Positions 23,467-34,479 of a DNA stretch of 64,000 nucleotides are shown piece after piece; the stretch's first letter is position 1; each line of letters opens with the position of its first letter. Source of the stretch: Malaya genurostris (Eukaryota > Arthropoda > Insecta > Diptera > Culicidae); the NCBI RefSeq assembly GCF_030247185.1, contig NC_080572.1:94599198-94663197 (forward strand). The letters run 5' to 3'. Both the position numbers and the translations under genes were made by a program. The notes below the pieces were generated by a model. The model was not told the DNA's origin. It was given only the letters and a program-made list of their open reading frames with translations, and searched no databases.

Positions 23467-24333
23467 CACCCAAACCTCCGTTTACGTAAACTTTTTTTAC
23501 GTTGCCTCTTTTTACGAACAAATCCCAAATAACGTGAACTTTTTTTACGAATCTACCTCGTAAAAAGAGGTTTTTGCATACAATGAAAATCATTTCCGGC
23601 TTATTTACATTCCATGGCTTATTTACGATATGGGTATTTTCGGAACGGCTTTGATGAGTAGATGTCAGAAAACAATGTTTGAGGTGGTTCTGAATTCCAA
23701 AGCGACGACTTCCGGTTTATTGATATTCCTCGAACCCCCTTACAATATTCCTCAAAACCCCTACAATAACGGGTTTGATGGGTAGATGTCGAAAACGATG
23801 TTTGAGGTGGTTTTGAATTCCAAGATGGCATAGCCATCTGCTCCATTTCTTTATATCCAACATTTCGCATTATTCAGGGCAGCTTCAACAGTCTTGATAA
23901 TATGAAACTGATTTGACTGGTATTTTAGTTTTTGTTTTATTAAATCCGGCTATAATTTAGATCTAACGCAGATATTATACTACTGCTCCAAAAATGTAAG
24001 CGCCTACTCATCAAACCCGTTCCGAAAATAGTCATATTGTAAGGGTTTTCCGGGAATATCAATGAACCGGAAGTCGTCATCTTTGAATTCAGAACAACCT
24101 CGAACATCGTTTTCCGACATCTACTCATTCTGATGGTTTGTAAAGAATATCGATGAATCGGAAGTCGCCAACTTTGGAATTGATACAACTGAGAATATTC
24201 TTTTTCTGAAAATGCTGATAATTTTCGTTCCATAATTATACATTATATTATACATATCCAATAAGAAAAACTTTTGTTATGTCATAATTCGATTTACGAA
24301 CCCCCGATTATTACGTAAATGGAGGTTTGGGTG
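23467..24333. mobile_element. 867-bp inverted-terminal-repeat element with internal fold-back repeats
   Basis: The left end CACCCAAACCTCCGTTTACG is mirrored by the right end (reverse complement CACCCAAACCTCCATTTACG), with TACA on both sides (23463-23466 and 24334-24337). Inside, a motif containing GTAGATGTC.GAAAAC.ATGTTTGAGGT occurs twice on the + strand (about 23660 and 23785) and again inverted near 24090-24130. No transposase is seen, so it is non-autonomous. The superfamily is uncertain; the palindromic flank also allows a TA target. Confidence 0.82.
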
Positions 24334-24337
24334 TACA

Positions 24338-24907
24338 TATGCTATGAAAATGTCTGTGGATGTTCTACACTCGAGTTTCGAAATGTTTGAACCTAGTATG
24401 AGAACGTTGAATTAAAAAAATCGATTCGGTCTTTGCGATGTTATGTCCGTAACGAATCGCAATGTGATTTGTGATTCATACTGGCTTATAATATATTTGG
24501 CACAAGATTTTTTTTTTGCATTATTATACGGCTTAGGACCAAACTAGATAATACTTTCACTTATCTTATTTATTTTCACACCATTTTGAACAATTCATTG
24601 CAATCAACTGCATTGATTGCTTAATTCGAAGTGACATCTTTGAAATTTGAAATTTTACTTAATTAAATACAGCAGAAGAAGTTTTTAACTATACAGTCTT
24701 GCCATCAATACTCGACTTTTACCTATTTGGTCTGATATAAAAATATTACTTCCGGATGGAATGTGCCGTGTTAGGTAGAAAGTGATTGAATGTTTTCACT
24801 GTCACTAAAACCAATCGTAGACTATTTTCTTATAGCACTAATGAAACTACCAACCAAAACGGAGGCGGGTTTTTCACCTCATCAAAACACATTTAAAAAT
24901 TGTACTG
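24338..24907. other. AT-rich sequence without recognised feature
   Basis: No ORF, repeat or regulatory element could be supported by eye. Confidence 0.3.
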
Positions 24908-24911
24908 CACG

Positions 24912-26156
24912 GAACGACCGAAATTAGCTCTGCGCCTAATTCATATTACTGTTTTTGAATTAGTTGATTTTAACAACAAAATTTCCAAAATAACTATAAA
25001 ATTAGTTAAAATTGAGAATTTACTTCGCTGAAAAAAACTCTTATTTTTAGAGAATGTGTATAGTTGGCGAATATTCTGGACACAAACCAGCAATATTTCA
25101 ATCCAACACGAAATTCTCATTGACAACTAATTTTGTTATTAAAATCAGAAAATTTGTTTCTATTTATCTATCACCATCATTACTGAAGGACAGCACAAAG
25201 AAAACAAGAATGAAATTGATTTAATTAACAAGTTTATTAGCCAAAAACTCATGAGAAGTGTCAAAGGAAAACAATCCATTAAAAAGCTAAAAAGGGCAGT
25301 TTTGTTGAAACTGCTTGCAAATTGATTAGATGTTTTTCGCATGTGTTGCGATATATCCATATATACATTTCTAAACCGATATGTAAAAATGCCGTAAACT
25401 GTTAGTGGAAAGTGTATTTATTCAGAATTGGTGCGCATTTGAAGCGATTGTGCGTAATAATGTTTTTACGCGGAACAGTGAAGTTAGTTTCGAATGTTGC
25501 ACTCTAATTGTACACGTCAAATGATGTTTTTTGTATCTTCCAACCTTCCGGGCCACGCCGTCCGGTGTACTACTTGTATTCGGTTTCTGTTTTCCGAGTG
25601 CTCAAAGTTTTCAGTGAGAGAGTCGATTTCGCGAAGTCGTATGAAGAAAACAGCGATTTAGAAGAATAATATTCAAAAAGAAGTTTATGTTTCGCTTATG
25701 TCTTTTTCTCCAATACATCATCGTATTTATACCTGCCAATATAGAAAAGATAACCACGACTGAAATTTTTTTCGGTGGTAGTGTGTCATCTAGTGGCTAG
25801 TAGTCATTACGGGGTTAACGTTTTTTCGGTGAAAGAGCGCCATATAGCTGCAAACTGCAGAAACCAATTAAACCATTTATGTTGGTTGAAAACAACGTTT
25901 TATTTCTCTTATTCAACTAAAAAATTAGTTGAATGGATATGAAGTGTGCCTTAGCTAAGAAATTACAGCATGTTTAATTGGTGAATTCAACTAAAAAAAA
26001 TAGCCATTTCAACAAATAGTTTATTATTATTAAGGGAATTAGAATTAAAAAATCTAAATTAGCGAAAGTAAGATTTTTTTAGTTGTCTCAAAAACTAACT
26101 AACTAAAATCAGAAAATCAACAATTTTTTTCGCCAAAATGCTGATTTCGGTCTTTC
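24912..26156. mobile_element. Candidate TIR element of about 1.25 kb upstream of the receptor exon
   Basis: CACGGAACGACCGAAATTAGC at the left faces its near-inverse at the right (reverse complement CACGGAAAGACCGAAATCAGC, ending near 26156). Similar ATTAAAATCAGAAAAT-type strings lie near both ends. No transposase frame is present and no convincing target duplication was found. It ends about 180 bases before the splice acceptor of the receptor exon, so it would sit inside that gene's intron. Confidence 0.55.
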
Positions 26157-26333
26157 CGTGTGTATAATATTGTAATTATCTTTAGAAACTCGGCGAGGGT
26201 TAAAAAAAACAACACACGAAAATAAATTTGTTTGATCAGCACTTCGTTAATCCGTCCATCAAAAATCAATGTTGCTTCAAATATTGTGTCAAAACGATAA
26301 TTACTTTTATACGCGGTATTTCACACACAGAAA

Positions 26334-26394
26334 CCAATCGTCTGGCCTGATTACAACAATTTCTTTTTTTCTCTCTCACTTTTGTCTATTTACA
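26334..26394 (+). other. Intron 3' end and splice acceptor before the receptor exon
   Basis: A long polypyrimidine stretch (TTTCTTTTTTTCTCTCTCAC) followed by TTTACAG ends at 26394, a textbook 3' splice site. It implies one or more upstream non-coding exons of the receptor gene, which I cannot identify in this window. Confidence 0.7.
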
Positions 26395-26842
26395 GGACAC
26401 ACTCTATAAAACTCAACAACCGACCCTGACAACCGTATGGCCATCCGGAAAAAGATCCTTCATCATAGTCGTTGACTGTTGTTCCCCTCTGACCGTTCGT
26501 AGTACATTGCTGTTTCCGGCTGTAGTCGGGAAAAAGTTCGGATTGTTAGTGCCTGGGATATGTGCAGCATAGTCTTCACCACCAACATCATTGTTGCCGC
26601 CAGACAACCTGGGCCCGTCAGCAGCACACGATTCAATTGAGTTTTCCTCCGGTGCTATCATGTGTCACGTAGCCCCTTAATGTTTTAGTGCAGCGAGAAA
26701 AAAATTCCTGTATTTGTGTTGACACGGAACTTGGTGCGGCATAGGACAAGTGTATTATAAATGGAAGACTTATTGAAATTTCGAAAACGCTGCAGCGTTT
26801 GATAATCGAGTCACAAGATCGAAAACAGAATCCAACGGTACG
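26395..26842 (+). promoter_or_regulatory. 5' leader of the receptor mRNA with several upstream ORFs
   Basis: Between the acceptor and the coding start lie short uORFs at 26437-26475 (12 codons), 26560-26640 (26 codons), about 26660-26680 (6 codons) and about 26763-26804 (13 codons). None is in frame and fused to the receptor. The main ATG at 26843 has A at -3. Such a leader would be expected to reduce or condition receptor translation, which is inference. Confidence 0.6.
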
Positions 26843-28315
26843 ATGGATAGTAATCTGACATACTTCCTGACCGGAGGAGGCTTATTTGGTGACAACACCT
26901 CACTGGATGAGTTCGTACTGAGTGGTTTAGATGGAAGCGGATTTGAAGGATCGAACGACAGTTTTTTGCACAGTAACTTCACCTGTCCCCCGACGAGTAT
27001 GCCAATTACGTACACTCTTTTCATGATTCTGTACGCTGTCGTGTGTCTGATCGGTGTCATGGGCAATACGTTGGTAATCTATGTGGTGCTGAGGTTCTCC
27101 AACATGCAAACGGTAACCAACATGTACATTTTGAATCTGGCCATTGCGGACGAGTGCTTCCTGATTGGAATCCCATTCCTAATCGCAACGATGCACATGC
27201 GGCGCTGGGTTTTCAGTGGAGCCATGTGCAAGGCTTACATGGTCAGCACATCGATTACACAGTTTACTTCGTCAATATTTCTGTTCATCATGTCCGCCGA
27301 CCGGTACATTGCCATTTGTCATCATATCTCCTCACCGAAATACCGAACGCCGCTCGTATCACGTGTGGTCTCTGCGCTGGCTTGGCTAGCCTCAGCCATA
27401 ATCATGCTACCAATAATGATATATGGTAACAGTATTGAGGTAGTGCCCAACACATACTCCTGCCAAATTGTGTGGCCAGAATCGCACGAACACCTGCCTG
27501 GCACTACCTTTACCCTTTACTCGTTGATACTGGGATTTGTCATCCCTCTCTGCTTCATTATGACCTTTTACTGTCTGGTGATAAGGAAGCTTCGCAACGT
27601 TGGACCCAAAACCACAAACAAATCACGCGGAAAACGACGCTCGCATAGAAAAGTCACTAAATTAGTTCTCACTGTCATCACAGTGTACATTCTATGTTGG
27701 TTGCCGTACTGGATTTCCCAGGTGGCGCTCATAAGCTCACCAGCCGAATCATGCCAAACGCGTTTAGATATCATCCTATTCCTATTAGTAGGCTGTCTTG
27801 GTTATATCAACTCAGCTATCAACCCAATTCTCTACGCGTACCTTAGTGAAAATTTCAAGAAAAGTTTCATGAAAGCTTGCACCTGTGCCGCCCGGGCCGA
27901 AGTGAATGCCCAGTTGAAACTTGAAAATAGTGTCATGCCCAAGCGGTCCCGCACTCGCACCAATTCGGACACCACCCAGCTGACGACATCCAAGGTGCAG
28001 CACCGACTGTTGATCGATCCAACCACAACGGGTACGACAACCACAACAGCAGCTTCAACTGTGTCCTCACGGAATCCCAGCCCACCGGTTCAGAGGAGTT
28101 TGATGAATAATAGTAATAATAATAATAATAACAACAATAATAGCTACGGTAACCACAGTGCTATCGCCGGTAGCAGTGGGAACAATGCAAAGAACTGCAA
28201 CAACGAGCAACGACCGGGAACGGCCACCACCCACATTTATAGTAGCGTGAATAATACCAGCTCGACGGCATCAAATGTCAACAGTAGTGTAGGCGAATTA
28301 GTGCAATTGTCTTAA
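26843..28315 (+). CDS. AstC-R: Allatostatin-C / somatostatin-like G protein-coupled receptor
   Basis: This complete 490-residue class A GPCR lies in one exon and should act at the plasma membrane as receptor for the neuropeptide allatostatin C. The N-terminus has four N-glycosylation sequons (NLT, NTS, NDS, NFT within residues 4-47). Seven hydrophobic segments follow, from TM1 at about 55-80 (GNTLVIYVVLRF) to TM7 at about 308-331. Family marks are LNLAIADECFLIGIP in TM2, Cys129 and Cys207 for the extracellular disulfide, DRY at 153-155, CWLPYW in TM6, and NSAINPILYAYLSENFKKSF at TM7/helix 8, close to somatostatin and insect AstC receptors. Loop 3 is short and basic (SRGKRRSHRK). The long tail has CTC cysteines for possible palmitoylation and a low-complexity Asn/Ser/Thr region with an Asn run coded by AAT/AAC. 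Mosquitoes are reported to have duplicated AstC receptors; which paralogue this is cannot be told here. Confidence 0.95.
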   Translation: MDSNLTYFLTGGGLFGDNTSLDEFVLSGLDGSGFEGSNDSFLHSNFTCPPTSMPITYTLFMILYAVVCLIGVMGNTLVIYVVLRFSNMQTVTNMYILNLAIADECFLIGIPFLIATMHMRRWVFSGAMCKAYMVSTSITQFTSSIFLFIMSADRYIAICHHISSPKYRTPLVSRVVSALAWLASAIIMLPIMIYGNSIEVVPNTYSCQIVWPESHEHLPGTTFTLYSLILGFVIPLCFIMTFYCLVIRKLRNVGPKTTNKSRGKRRSHRKVTKLVLTVITVYILCWLPYWISQVALISSPAESCQTRLDIILFLLVGCLGYINSAINPILYAYLSENFKKSFMKACTCAARAEVNAQLKLENSVMPKRSRTRTNSDTTQLTTSKVQHRLLIDPTTTGTTTTTAASTVSSRNPSPPVQRSLMNNSNNNNNNNNNSYGNHSAIAGSSGNNAKNCNNEQRPGTATTHIYSSVNNTSSTASNVNSSVGELVQLS

Positions 28316-28439
28316 ATCGAATCTTATACAGTTGTTCCAAACAATTGGCTAGGAGAATATATTTGTATAATATGTCAAAAATGTGGCAAAAAAGTGAGAA
28401 ACAAAACGATGTAATTAAGATAAAATTGAATGTAATAAA
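28316..28439 (+). other. Receptor 3' UTR with poly(A) signal
   Basis: AATAAA at 28434-28439 lies about 120 bases after the TAA stop and is the first good polyadenylation signal. Confidence 0.6.
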
Positions 28440-28666
28440 ACTATTCACTATTTCGGGGCCTGGCCACGCGTTTATGTGTGGGATGTGAATTTTATATAGT
28501 TCGTCATTCAATATTTTTGGAATAGCGATTGAGAAACTGCTGAAACCATCTAAAATTACTCAAGAAAATCATACAGCGCAGCACGTAACCTTTCCGAAGA
28601 ACTGCCTAAGGCGGTCGCCTAGTTCATCATTTTAACATAACCGGTTTTACCTTTTTACCTTGTTAC

Positions 28667-29300
<634 letters not shown>

Positions 29301-29534
29301 GAAACACGATTTTTTATACTGTTACATACAATTGTTTCTATGTACCAAAAAGACTGTGTACAGCATCCTTTTTAGTGACATTTTGTGTCGGACCGACTTT
29401 AGCACGGTTCGTTTTTGGCAACATAATCGTTCGAATATGACATATGTAAACTAGATGATGGCAGCATTTTCGAGTTGATAGCAAATCCATAATTATATTG
29501 ATTTAAACTACTTACAGTAATAAATGCTGGAAGA

Positions 29535-29800
29535 ACATAACACCCATATACCATTCGAATCAGTTCGTCGAGATCAGCAAATGCGTGGGTGACAAACAAT
29601 TTCACTCATTTTTTTCGGAGATGACTCAACCGTTTTCAACAAACTCAGATTCATATGAAAAGTCGTATGCTCCCAAACAAGGTTCCTGAATTATAATCCG
29701 AATTCTGGTTACTGAGCTACAGGATGATATGTCAAACGATATTAAAATAGTGCAACTCATTTTTCTCATAGATGGCTGAACAAATAAACTTATTTCAGTT
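29535..29800 (+). repeat. Dispersed repeat family B, diverged + copy
   Basis: ATACCATTCGAATCAGTTCG, GATCAGCAAATGCGTG and AGATGACTCAACCGTTTTCA align with the family B core at 28860-29000 but with many differences. Confidence 0.6.
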
Positions 29801-30468
29801 TCAGCGGTATTCAGTTTTCGATTCGGAAATTTAATTCGCACTGCGATTTCTCAAAGATGTCTGCACTGATTTTCGAACATTTTGAATCAAATGTAAAATA
29901 AACAACTCTTCAGGTGAATTTAACTGACTTCGACTACACTGATTTTCGAATTCCGGTTCCAGTATCGAATCGTTTCTGAAAGCACAATCGTTTTCTAAAA
30001 AAACAAGGATCAGCCCCATAGGGTTGTTCGAGCCATTGATGTGGAACAAGGCAACCAAAATTTCTAATGATCTACAATCAAAAAGTTCAATCAATCCGAG
30101 CCAACACCGAACATCATTTGTCTTTATTTGCATTTGTTTTATGACCAACGAAATTACATCATTATCCCAAATGCATGCAAATATATCTTTGTACATACTT
30201 GCGATTTTGATAATTAAGCTTCTCTTCGCCAAGCTTGTGTTCAAGTTTTTTATGCAAGCAGTTTTTTTAGCGTTAAGTTTCTCTACCATTCTGCGATTTC
30301 GGTTGAAGCGATAAACTATTTCTCATTATCAATCGAGTTCATCTAATATATATTAGAAAATTATCTTAAGCACTCAAAATTTATCCAAAGGTAGTTGTCA
30401 ATTTCTCATAGGGAAACGACATAACATGGAATTCCGAGCTTGCATGACATAAGATCAGAGCATACCAA
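29801..30468. other. AT-rich sequence without recognised gene
   Basis: Overlapping ORFs on both strands (29831-30289 on -, 30024-30314 on +) have no domain or motif I recognise and look fortuitous. Confidence 0.35.
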
Positions 30469-30472
30469 TTAA

Positions 30473-31062
30473 GGGCTGAGGCCAGTGTATTTTAGGGCGT
30501 CTTAAAATGCTATTTTCACGCTTCAAATCTGATTTTCTCAGAAACGGTGACGAATATAAAAAAAACTGTGAAAATTTCAGAATGATTTTTTTTTTCTGAA
30601 GGAAAAGTTGCATAGCTGAAAACGGCAACTTTCAATTTGTTCAATGAATATCTCGCCTTCAAAAGCATGGATCAAAAATTTATCCTGACAATGTCTAGAT
30701 AATTTAGTTTAGATGCGAATAGTGCATAAAAACATATATATTGTCGCGAGAAAAATTAAGTGAATGTTATTTTTGTAATGGTAAGTATGTTTCTATGGCG
30801 GCACCATTTTTTTCTGCTCTTGTATCCTGGAACGTAACGAAACATGTGAGAGAAATAAAATCGGCTCATCAAGGCTGCCAAACAAGCGGTAGCTTTATTG
30901 GATTTTATGTGATGTAGTCAAACTAGTAACCGAAAATATCAAAACTTTCTTGGCCACCCGGCCACATCGAGAGTCATTTTGTACATTTGCGAGAGAGCAT
31001 GGAGAGAAATGTAATACGCACAGCGAGCGACACGGTTTTACGCTAACAACTGGCATCAGCCC
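30473..31062. mobile_element. 590-bp TTAA-flanked MITE
   Basis: Left end GGGCTGAGGCCAGTG and right end, read inverted, GGGCTGATGCCAGTT form terminal inverted repeats. TTAA occurs on both sides (30469-30472 and 31063-31066). No transposase is present. TTAA targeting suggests mobilisation by a piggyBac-type enzyme, although the GGG tip differs from the CCC tip of the element at 12421. Confidence 0.82.
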
Positions 31063-31066
31063 TTAA

Positions 31067-31555
31067 AGCTTCAAATCGTTTTATGGCACGTTTTTGTCTT
31101 GCTGTCTAGCAACAACCTACCTCTAGCATGCTAGGAGTAGGACTGAAACGTTAGCTTTAATTTCGCTTCTATTTATAGATTCGCGTGCTTCCAACAGCTT
31201 CGCTTTTGCATCGATTGACCAATCAGAGCGATGCTCTCTCTTTGATACATCGCTTACTCCTTCAAAACCGTCGTCTATGGCAGGGAAATCCGGTATGCCA
31301 AAGATTTTTAGCAGCCAAATAGGACACTACTCGCTACTAATCAAAATTCAATCATATATAATTGAAAATACGTGGCTTGATACATTCAAATCGAAACATA
31401 GAAATATTTCCTATCAAATGATGAAATAATATTAATAATTTATACAGAATAGACTGAGCTGTAAGTGTTTAAAACCTGACCACATTTCTACGTGCAGTTT
31501 TTCTTGAGTTTCTGATTTGCACCCCTATATTGAAAATAAAGATGTGTTCCACATC
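31067..31555. other. Non-coding sequence without recognised feature
   Basis: A CCAAT-containing stretch at 31195-31215 and a moderately GC-rich 150-bp patch are the only notable points. There is no gene. Confidence 0.3.
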
Positions 31556-31559
31556 AAAA

Positions 31560-31930
31560 AAATCGAATTCAAAAACAAAAATTCAAATTAAAGTATTTAT
31601 GGTTCCATGCAAAATTTATGAATTTTATCCGATTCTGATTTCCGATTCTAGAATTAAAGGGTGATGAGTTTTTAAAATTCAAGCCGATATAGAAGATGAC
31701 GACTTCAAAAAGCTTCAAAGTTGGACTCAAAACTATTGCAATTTCGTCATATTTATTTTTGGCCATACGAATCGTTTTGGGTTATCCTACTTCGACATCT
31801 CATGGAATGTTCAATCGATTGTCACACGTTTAGATTAAAATTCGATCCGGTTTGCAGTTTCGACATTACAGGGTAATGAGTGAATAGGACTTTAAATTAT
31901 CACTTGAAACGACGATCATTAAAATAATTT
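31560..31930 (+). repeat. Dispersed repeat family B, diverged + copy
   Basis: ATTTTATCCGATTCTGATTTCCGATTC, followed by a GGGTGATGAGT-like string, parallels the GGATCCGACTTCCGGTT...GATGAGT block of family B. The second unit (TTCGATCCGG, GGGTAATGAGTG at 31840-31885) suggests internal tandem units. Confidence 0.55.
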
Positions 31931-31978
31931 CATGAGAACTAAATCACCGAAGAATATTCATGCAAAAAACTTATGCGG

Positions 31979-32030
31979 ATTGATAAAAAAAGGTATCATC
32001 TCACTGCTAGGTGGATTAAGCACGTTTTTT
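31979..32030 (+). repeat. Family B terminal motif
   Basis: GATTGATAAAAAAAGGTATC followed by CTAGGTGGATTAAGCACG is nearly identical to 19185-19235 and ends where the adjacent SINE begins. Confidence 0.75.
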
Positions 32031-32268
32031 GTTACATACATGCAAAGTCTTGGCATTACACATTCCTTTTACGGAATTTGGCCTTTCTGTTTCAGCAGAC
32101 TCCGCAGCCGATTCTTAGCGCACAGAATCATTGCATGGCTAGTACTATGGATCCTAGTGACACTGAGAATCCTTCCAGGTCGGGGCTCGAACATACGACA
32201 ACTGGCTTGTAAAACCAACGTCCTATGCATTGAACTGCCAACCCGGGACTACACGGTGAAAACCAAGT
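32031..32268 (-). mobile_element. tRNA-related SINE, second family (- copy)
   Basis: Read inverted, it shows a box A-like TAGTCCCGGGTTGGCAG and a box B-like GTTCGAGCCCCG, then the body GACCTGGAAGGATTCTCAGTG and AGCCATGCAATGATTCTGTG. Copies exist at 48425-48655 (+) and 56820-56995 (-). No A-tail is obvious. Confidence 0.75.
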
Positions 32269-32374
32269 GAAATGATTGTGACCCTAATTATCGGTATCGC
32301 TTCATGCTGCTGCGCTTTACTTAGTCACCACGGTATTTACTTACAGCCCTATATCTCAGAAAGAAAGGCTACGC

Positions 32375-32960
32375 AAACACTGTGAAAACCGACTTTTTAA
32401 CCGAGGACCGGAGGGCCGAATGGAATATATCATTCGACGAACTGAGCAAATGTCTGTGTGTATGTGTGTTTGTTGTGTGTATGTATGTAACAAATATATG
32501 CTTTCACTTTTATGATGATTAAGATGGTTGAACCGATTTTCACAACTAAGATTCAAATGGAAGGTCTCATGGTCCCATAGCCTGCTATTGAATTTTAAAA
32601 TTTTTGGAACATTTTACCCGGATCCGACTTCCGGTTGCGAAACTAAAGCGTGGTAAGTGGGAAATTACCAATTTCATTAGTATTTATCCACAAACGTGTG
32701 TCAAAAACTGGTACAAATACCATAAAACTGTCTGATAAATTCTTCTAGTTTGCAGAGCTTGAAGAAAAACTCCAAAAATAGAACACACTTCGATTTCTCT
32801 GCTATGCTTGAATCGATTTTCATATATCTTACTTTGAATTAAAGCTCATATTATCTTTGAAGCTACTGTAGAATTTTATCCGGATCCGACTTCCGATTCC
32901 GCAGTTACAGTTTGATGAGTGTCAACGTGTTCAAATCGCCATATAGAATGTCAATATGTA
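32375..32960 (+). repeat. Dispersed repeat family B, + copy with two units
   Basis: ACCGGAGGGCCGAATGG, ACGAACTGAGCAAATGTCTG and GGATCCGACTTCCGGTTGCG occur in order. A second GGATCCGACTTCCGATTCCG unit at 32881-32910 shows the tandem internal structure of the family. Confidence 0.8.
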
Positions 32961-33174
32961 TAACACCGAAAGAAAAAGAAAACACAAAGCGAACGATGCG
33001 TGCTTTGTTATATTTCGTACACGCTATAAAGAAAACTAAATGTTTACGGATGTCTGCTACTAGTGAGTAATATTTGGTAAAAGACGGTGCTGTGGTTGAT
33101 ACAGCCGGAAGTCAGTAATACTGTGCCGGTGGTGTAGTGATCAAATTATAACAATAATAATATTTCTACTACAT
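32961..33174. other. Short unassigned spacer
   Basis: No feature is recognised before the T-run that marks the tail of the retrocopy. Confidence 0.3.
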
Positions 33175-34330
33175 GTTTTTTTTTTATTTAAAAGATATTT
33201 TATTCAGGCCTATTTGCGTACAAGCTTTACGTGGCCGATTTAGCTGAGTCTTTAGATAATTTTTTTTGTATTGGATCTCATTGTCAAGGAGAGGAGAGGA
33301 GCTTCCATGTTCCTCCTGCGAGGATTGAGGGGCAGTTTGTTCGCGGTTAGTCTCGTCATTCATTGCCGCATCGGTTTTGTTGTTGATTTCGTTGCTAGTT
33401 GCTGTGGATGCGTCTTGTTGTACATTGTTTGCAGTTGCTGGTTGGTTGGATGGAAAGTTGTTAACTGCAGCTGGTGTACTGTGTTCTATAAGGGATACGT
33501 TGGATAGTTTCGTTGAAGGGGATGCTTCACTGTTGTTGGTGACTGTCATAGGTGTACTGGGGTTGCTTGGGGTTGGTGTGAAGGAAGCACCGTTGTCCTT
33601 TGAAGCAGTTGTTTTCTTGTCCAGTTTATCACATGGCTTACCGTAGTGAACAGCTTTTTGACAATATTGACATGTGACCATCTGATTGTCATAGGAAACA
33701 AGTGATTTGCACGGAATTCTTGTATCTTGACCGAAAATCACATAAGAAGGTATAGGCCTCTTCAAGTGTATGCGTAACAAACGTACGCCATTTAGAATAC
33801 CGGGGAAAAAATTCTTCCACTTTTCTTTTTCGATAGAGAGAATCTCTCCGTATTAGGACATAGTTTTGCGAATATAAGGATCGATGACGCTTGAGGGAAG
33901 ATCATGCAAACGCACTTCTATAGCACTATCTTCCATATATACTGGAATGTTGTACTTAATGTTCGCGTGCTTCACATAATGCACATTGTTATTGTCTTTT
34001 GCAAATTGAATTGCATCCAACTCTTTATAGAACTGGATGTAAACAACATTATTTGTCTTATTGCATTGAAGTAAATGCACACGTTTAATGTCAAGAAGCA
34101 TTTGCTCCTTAAGCAAACCTTCAAGTTCTCGTATCGAAGGTCGAATTTTGCACTGTCTGAAGTCAACAAAAATTGTATTCTTTCGTGTCGGCGGTAGCTT
34201 TTGTTCGTTTGGTTCACTTATTTCTAGGTCGATCTATTGTTCACTACACAATACTGTACTTGGTATCTTCTGTCCCGAACGTAAGCGGCTTTGTTTTATC
34301 GACTGACTTGGGTGAGATGAGAAAGCGAAC
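33175..34330 (-). pseudogene. ORF1-only retrocopy of an L1/Tx1-like non-LTR element
   Basis: The - strand encodes a retroelement ORF1 protein from about 34235 to 33186. Its N-terminal part is FVDFRQCKIRPSIRELEGLL, with a conserved segment AIEVRLHDLPSSVIDPYIRK. After a TAA at 33853-33855 the same frame continues with WKNFFPGILNGVRLLRIHLK, IPSYVIFGQ, the zinc knuckle CQYCQKAVHYGKPC and a Ser/Thr/Asn-rich tail. No starting ATG survives. AATAAA lies just before an A-run (T-run 33175-33185 on +), so the copy ends in poly(A) directly after ORF1. No reverse transcriptase follows. It is either a non-autonomous ORF1-only element or a 3' truncated product. The L1/Tx1 assignment is from memory of similar mosquito sequences. 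Confidence 0.75.
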
Positions 34331-34479
34331 TGGAACCTACTACATTTTCTTTACTGCTGATTCATGCTGTTTAACTTGACTTACATATGCAAAAGTTACA
34401 GAAACGCAGGTTTGCTTCGTTTGTTTGATTTAGTTTAATTGGTGTAATCGTAATAGAGAGATAATAGAGAGATAGTAAG
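34331..34479. other. 5' flank of the retrocopy
   Basis: The exact 5' end of the retrocopy is not visible, and no target duplication matching the sequence next to its tail was found. Confidence 0.3.

Noticed and set aside
29831..30289. 152-codon - strand ORF
   Set aside because: No recognisable motif, overlapped by an equally long + strand ORF, and located in repeat-rich DNA.
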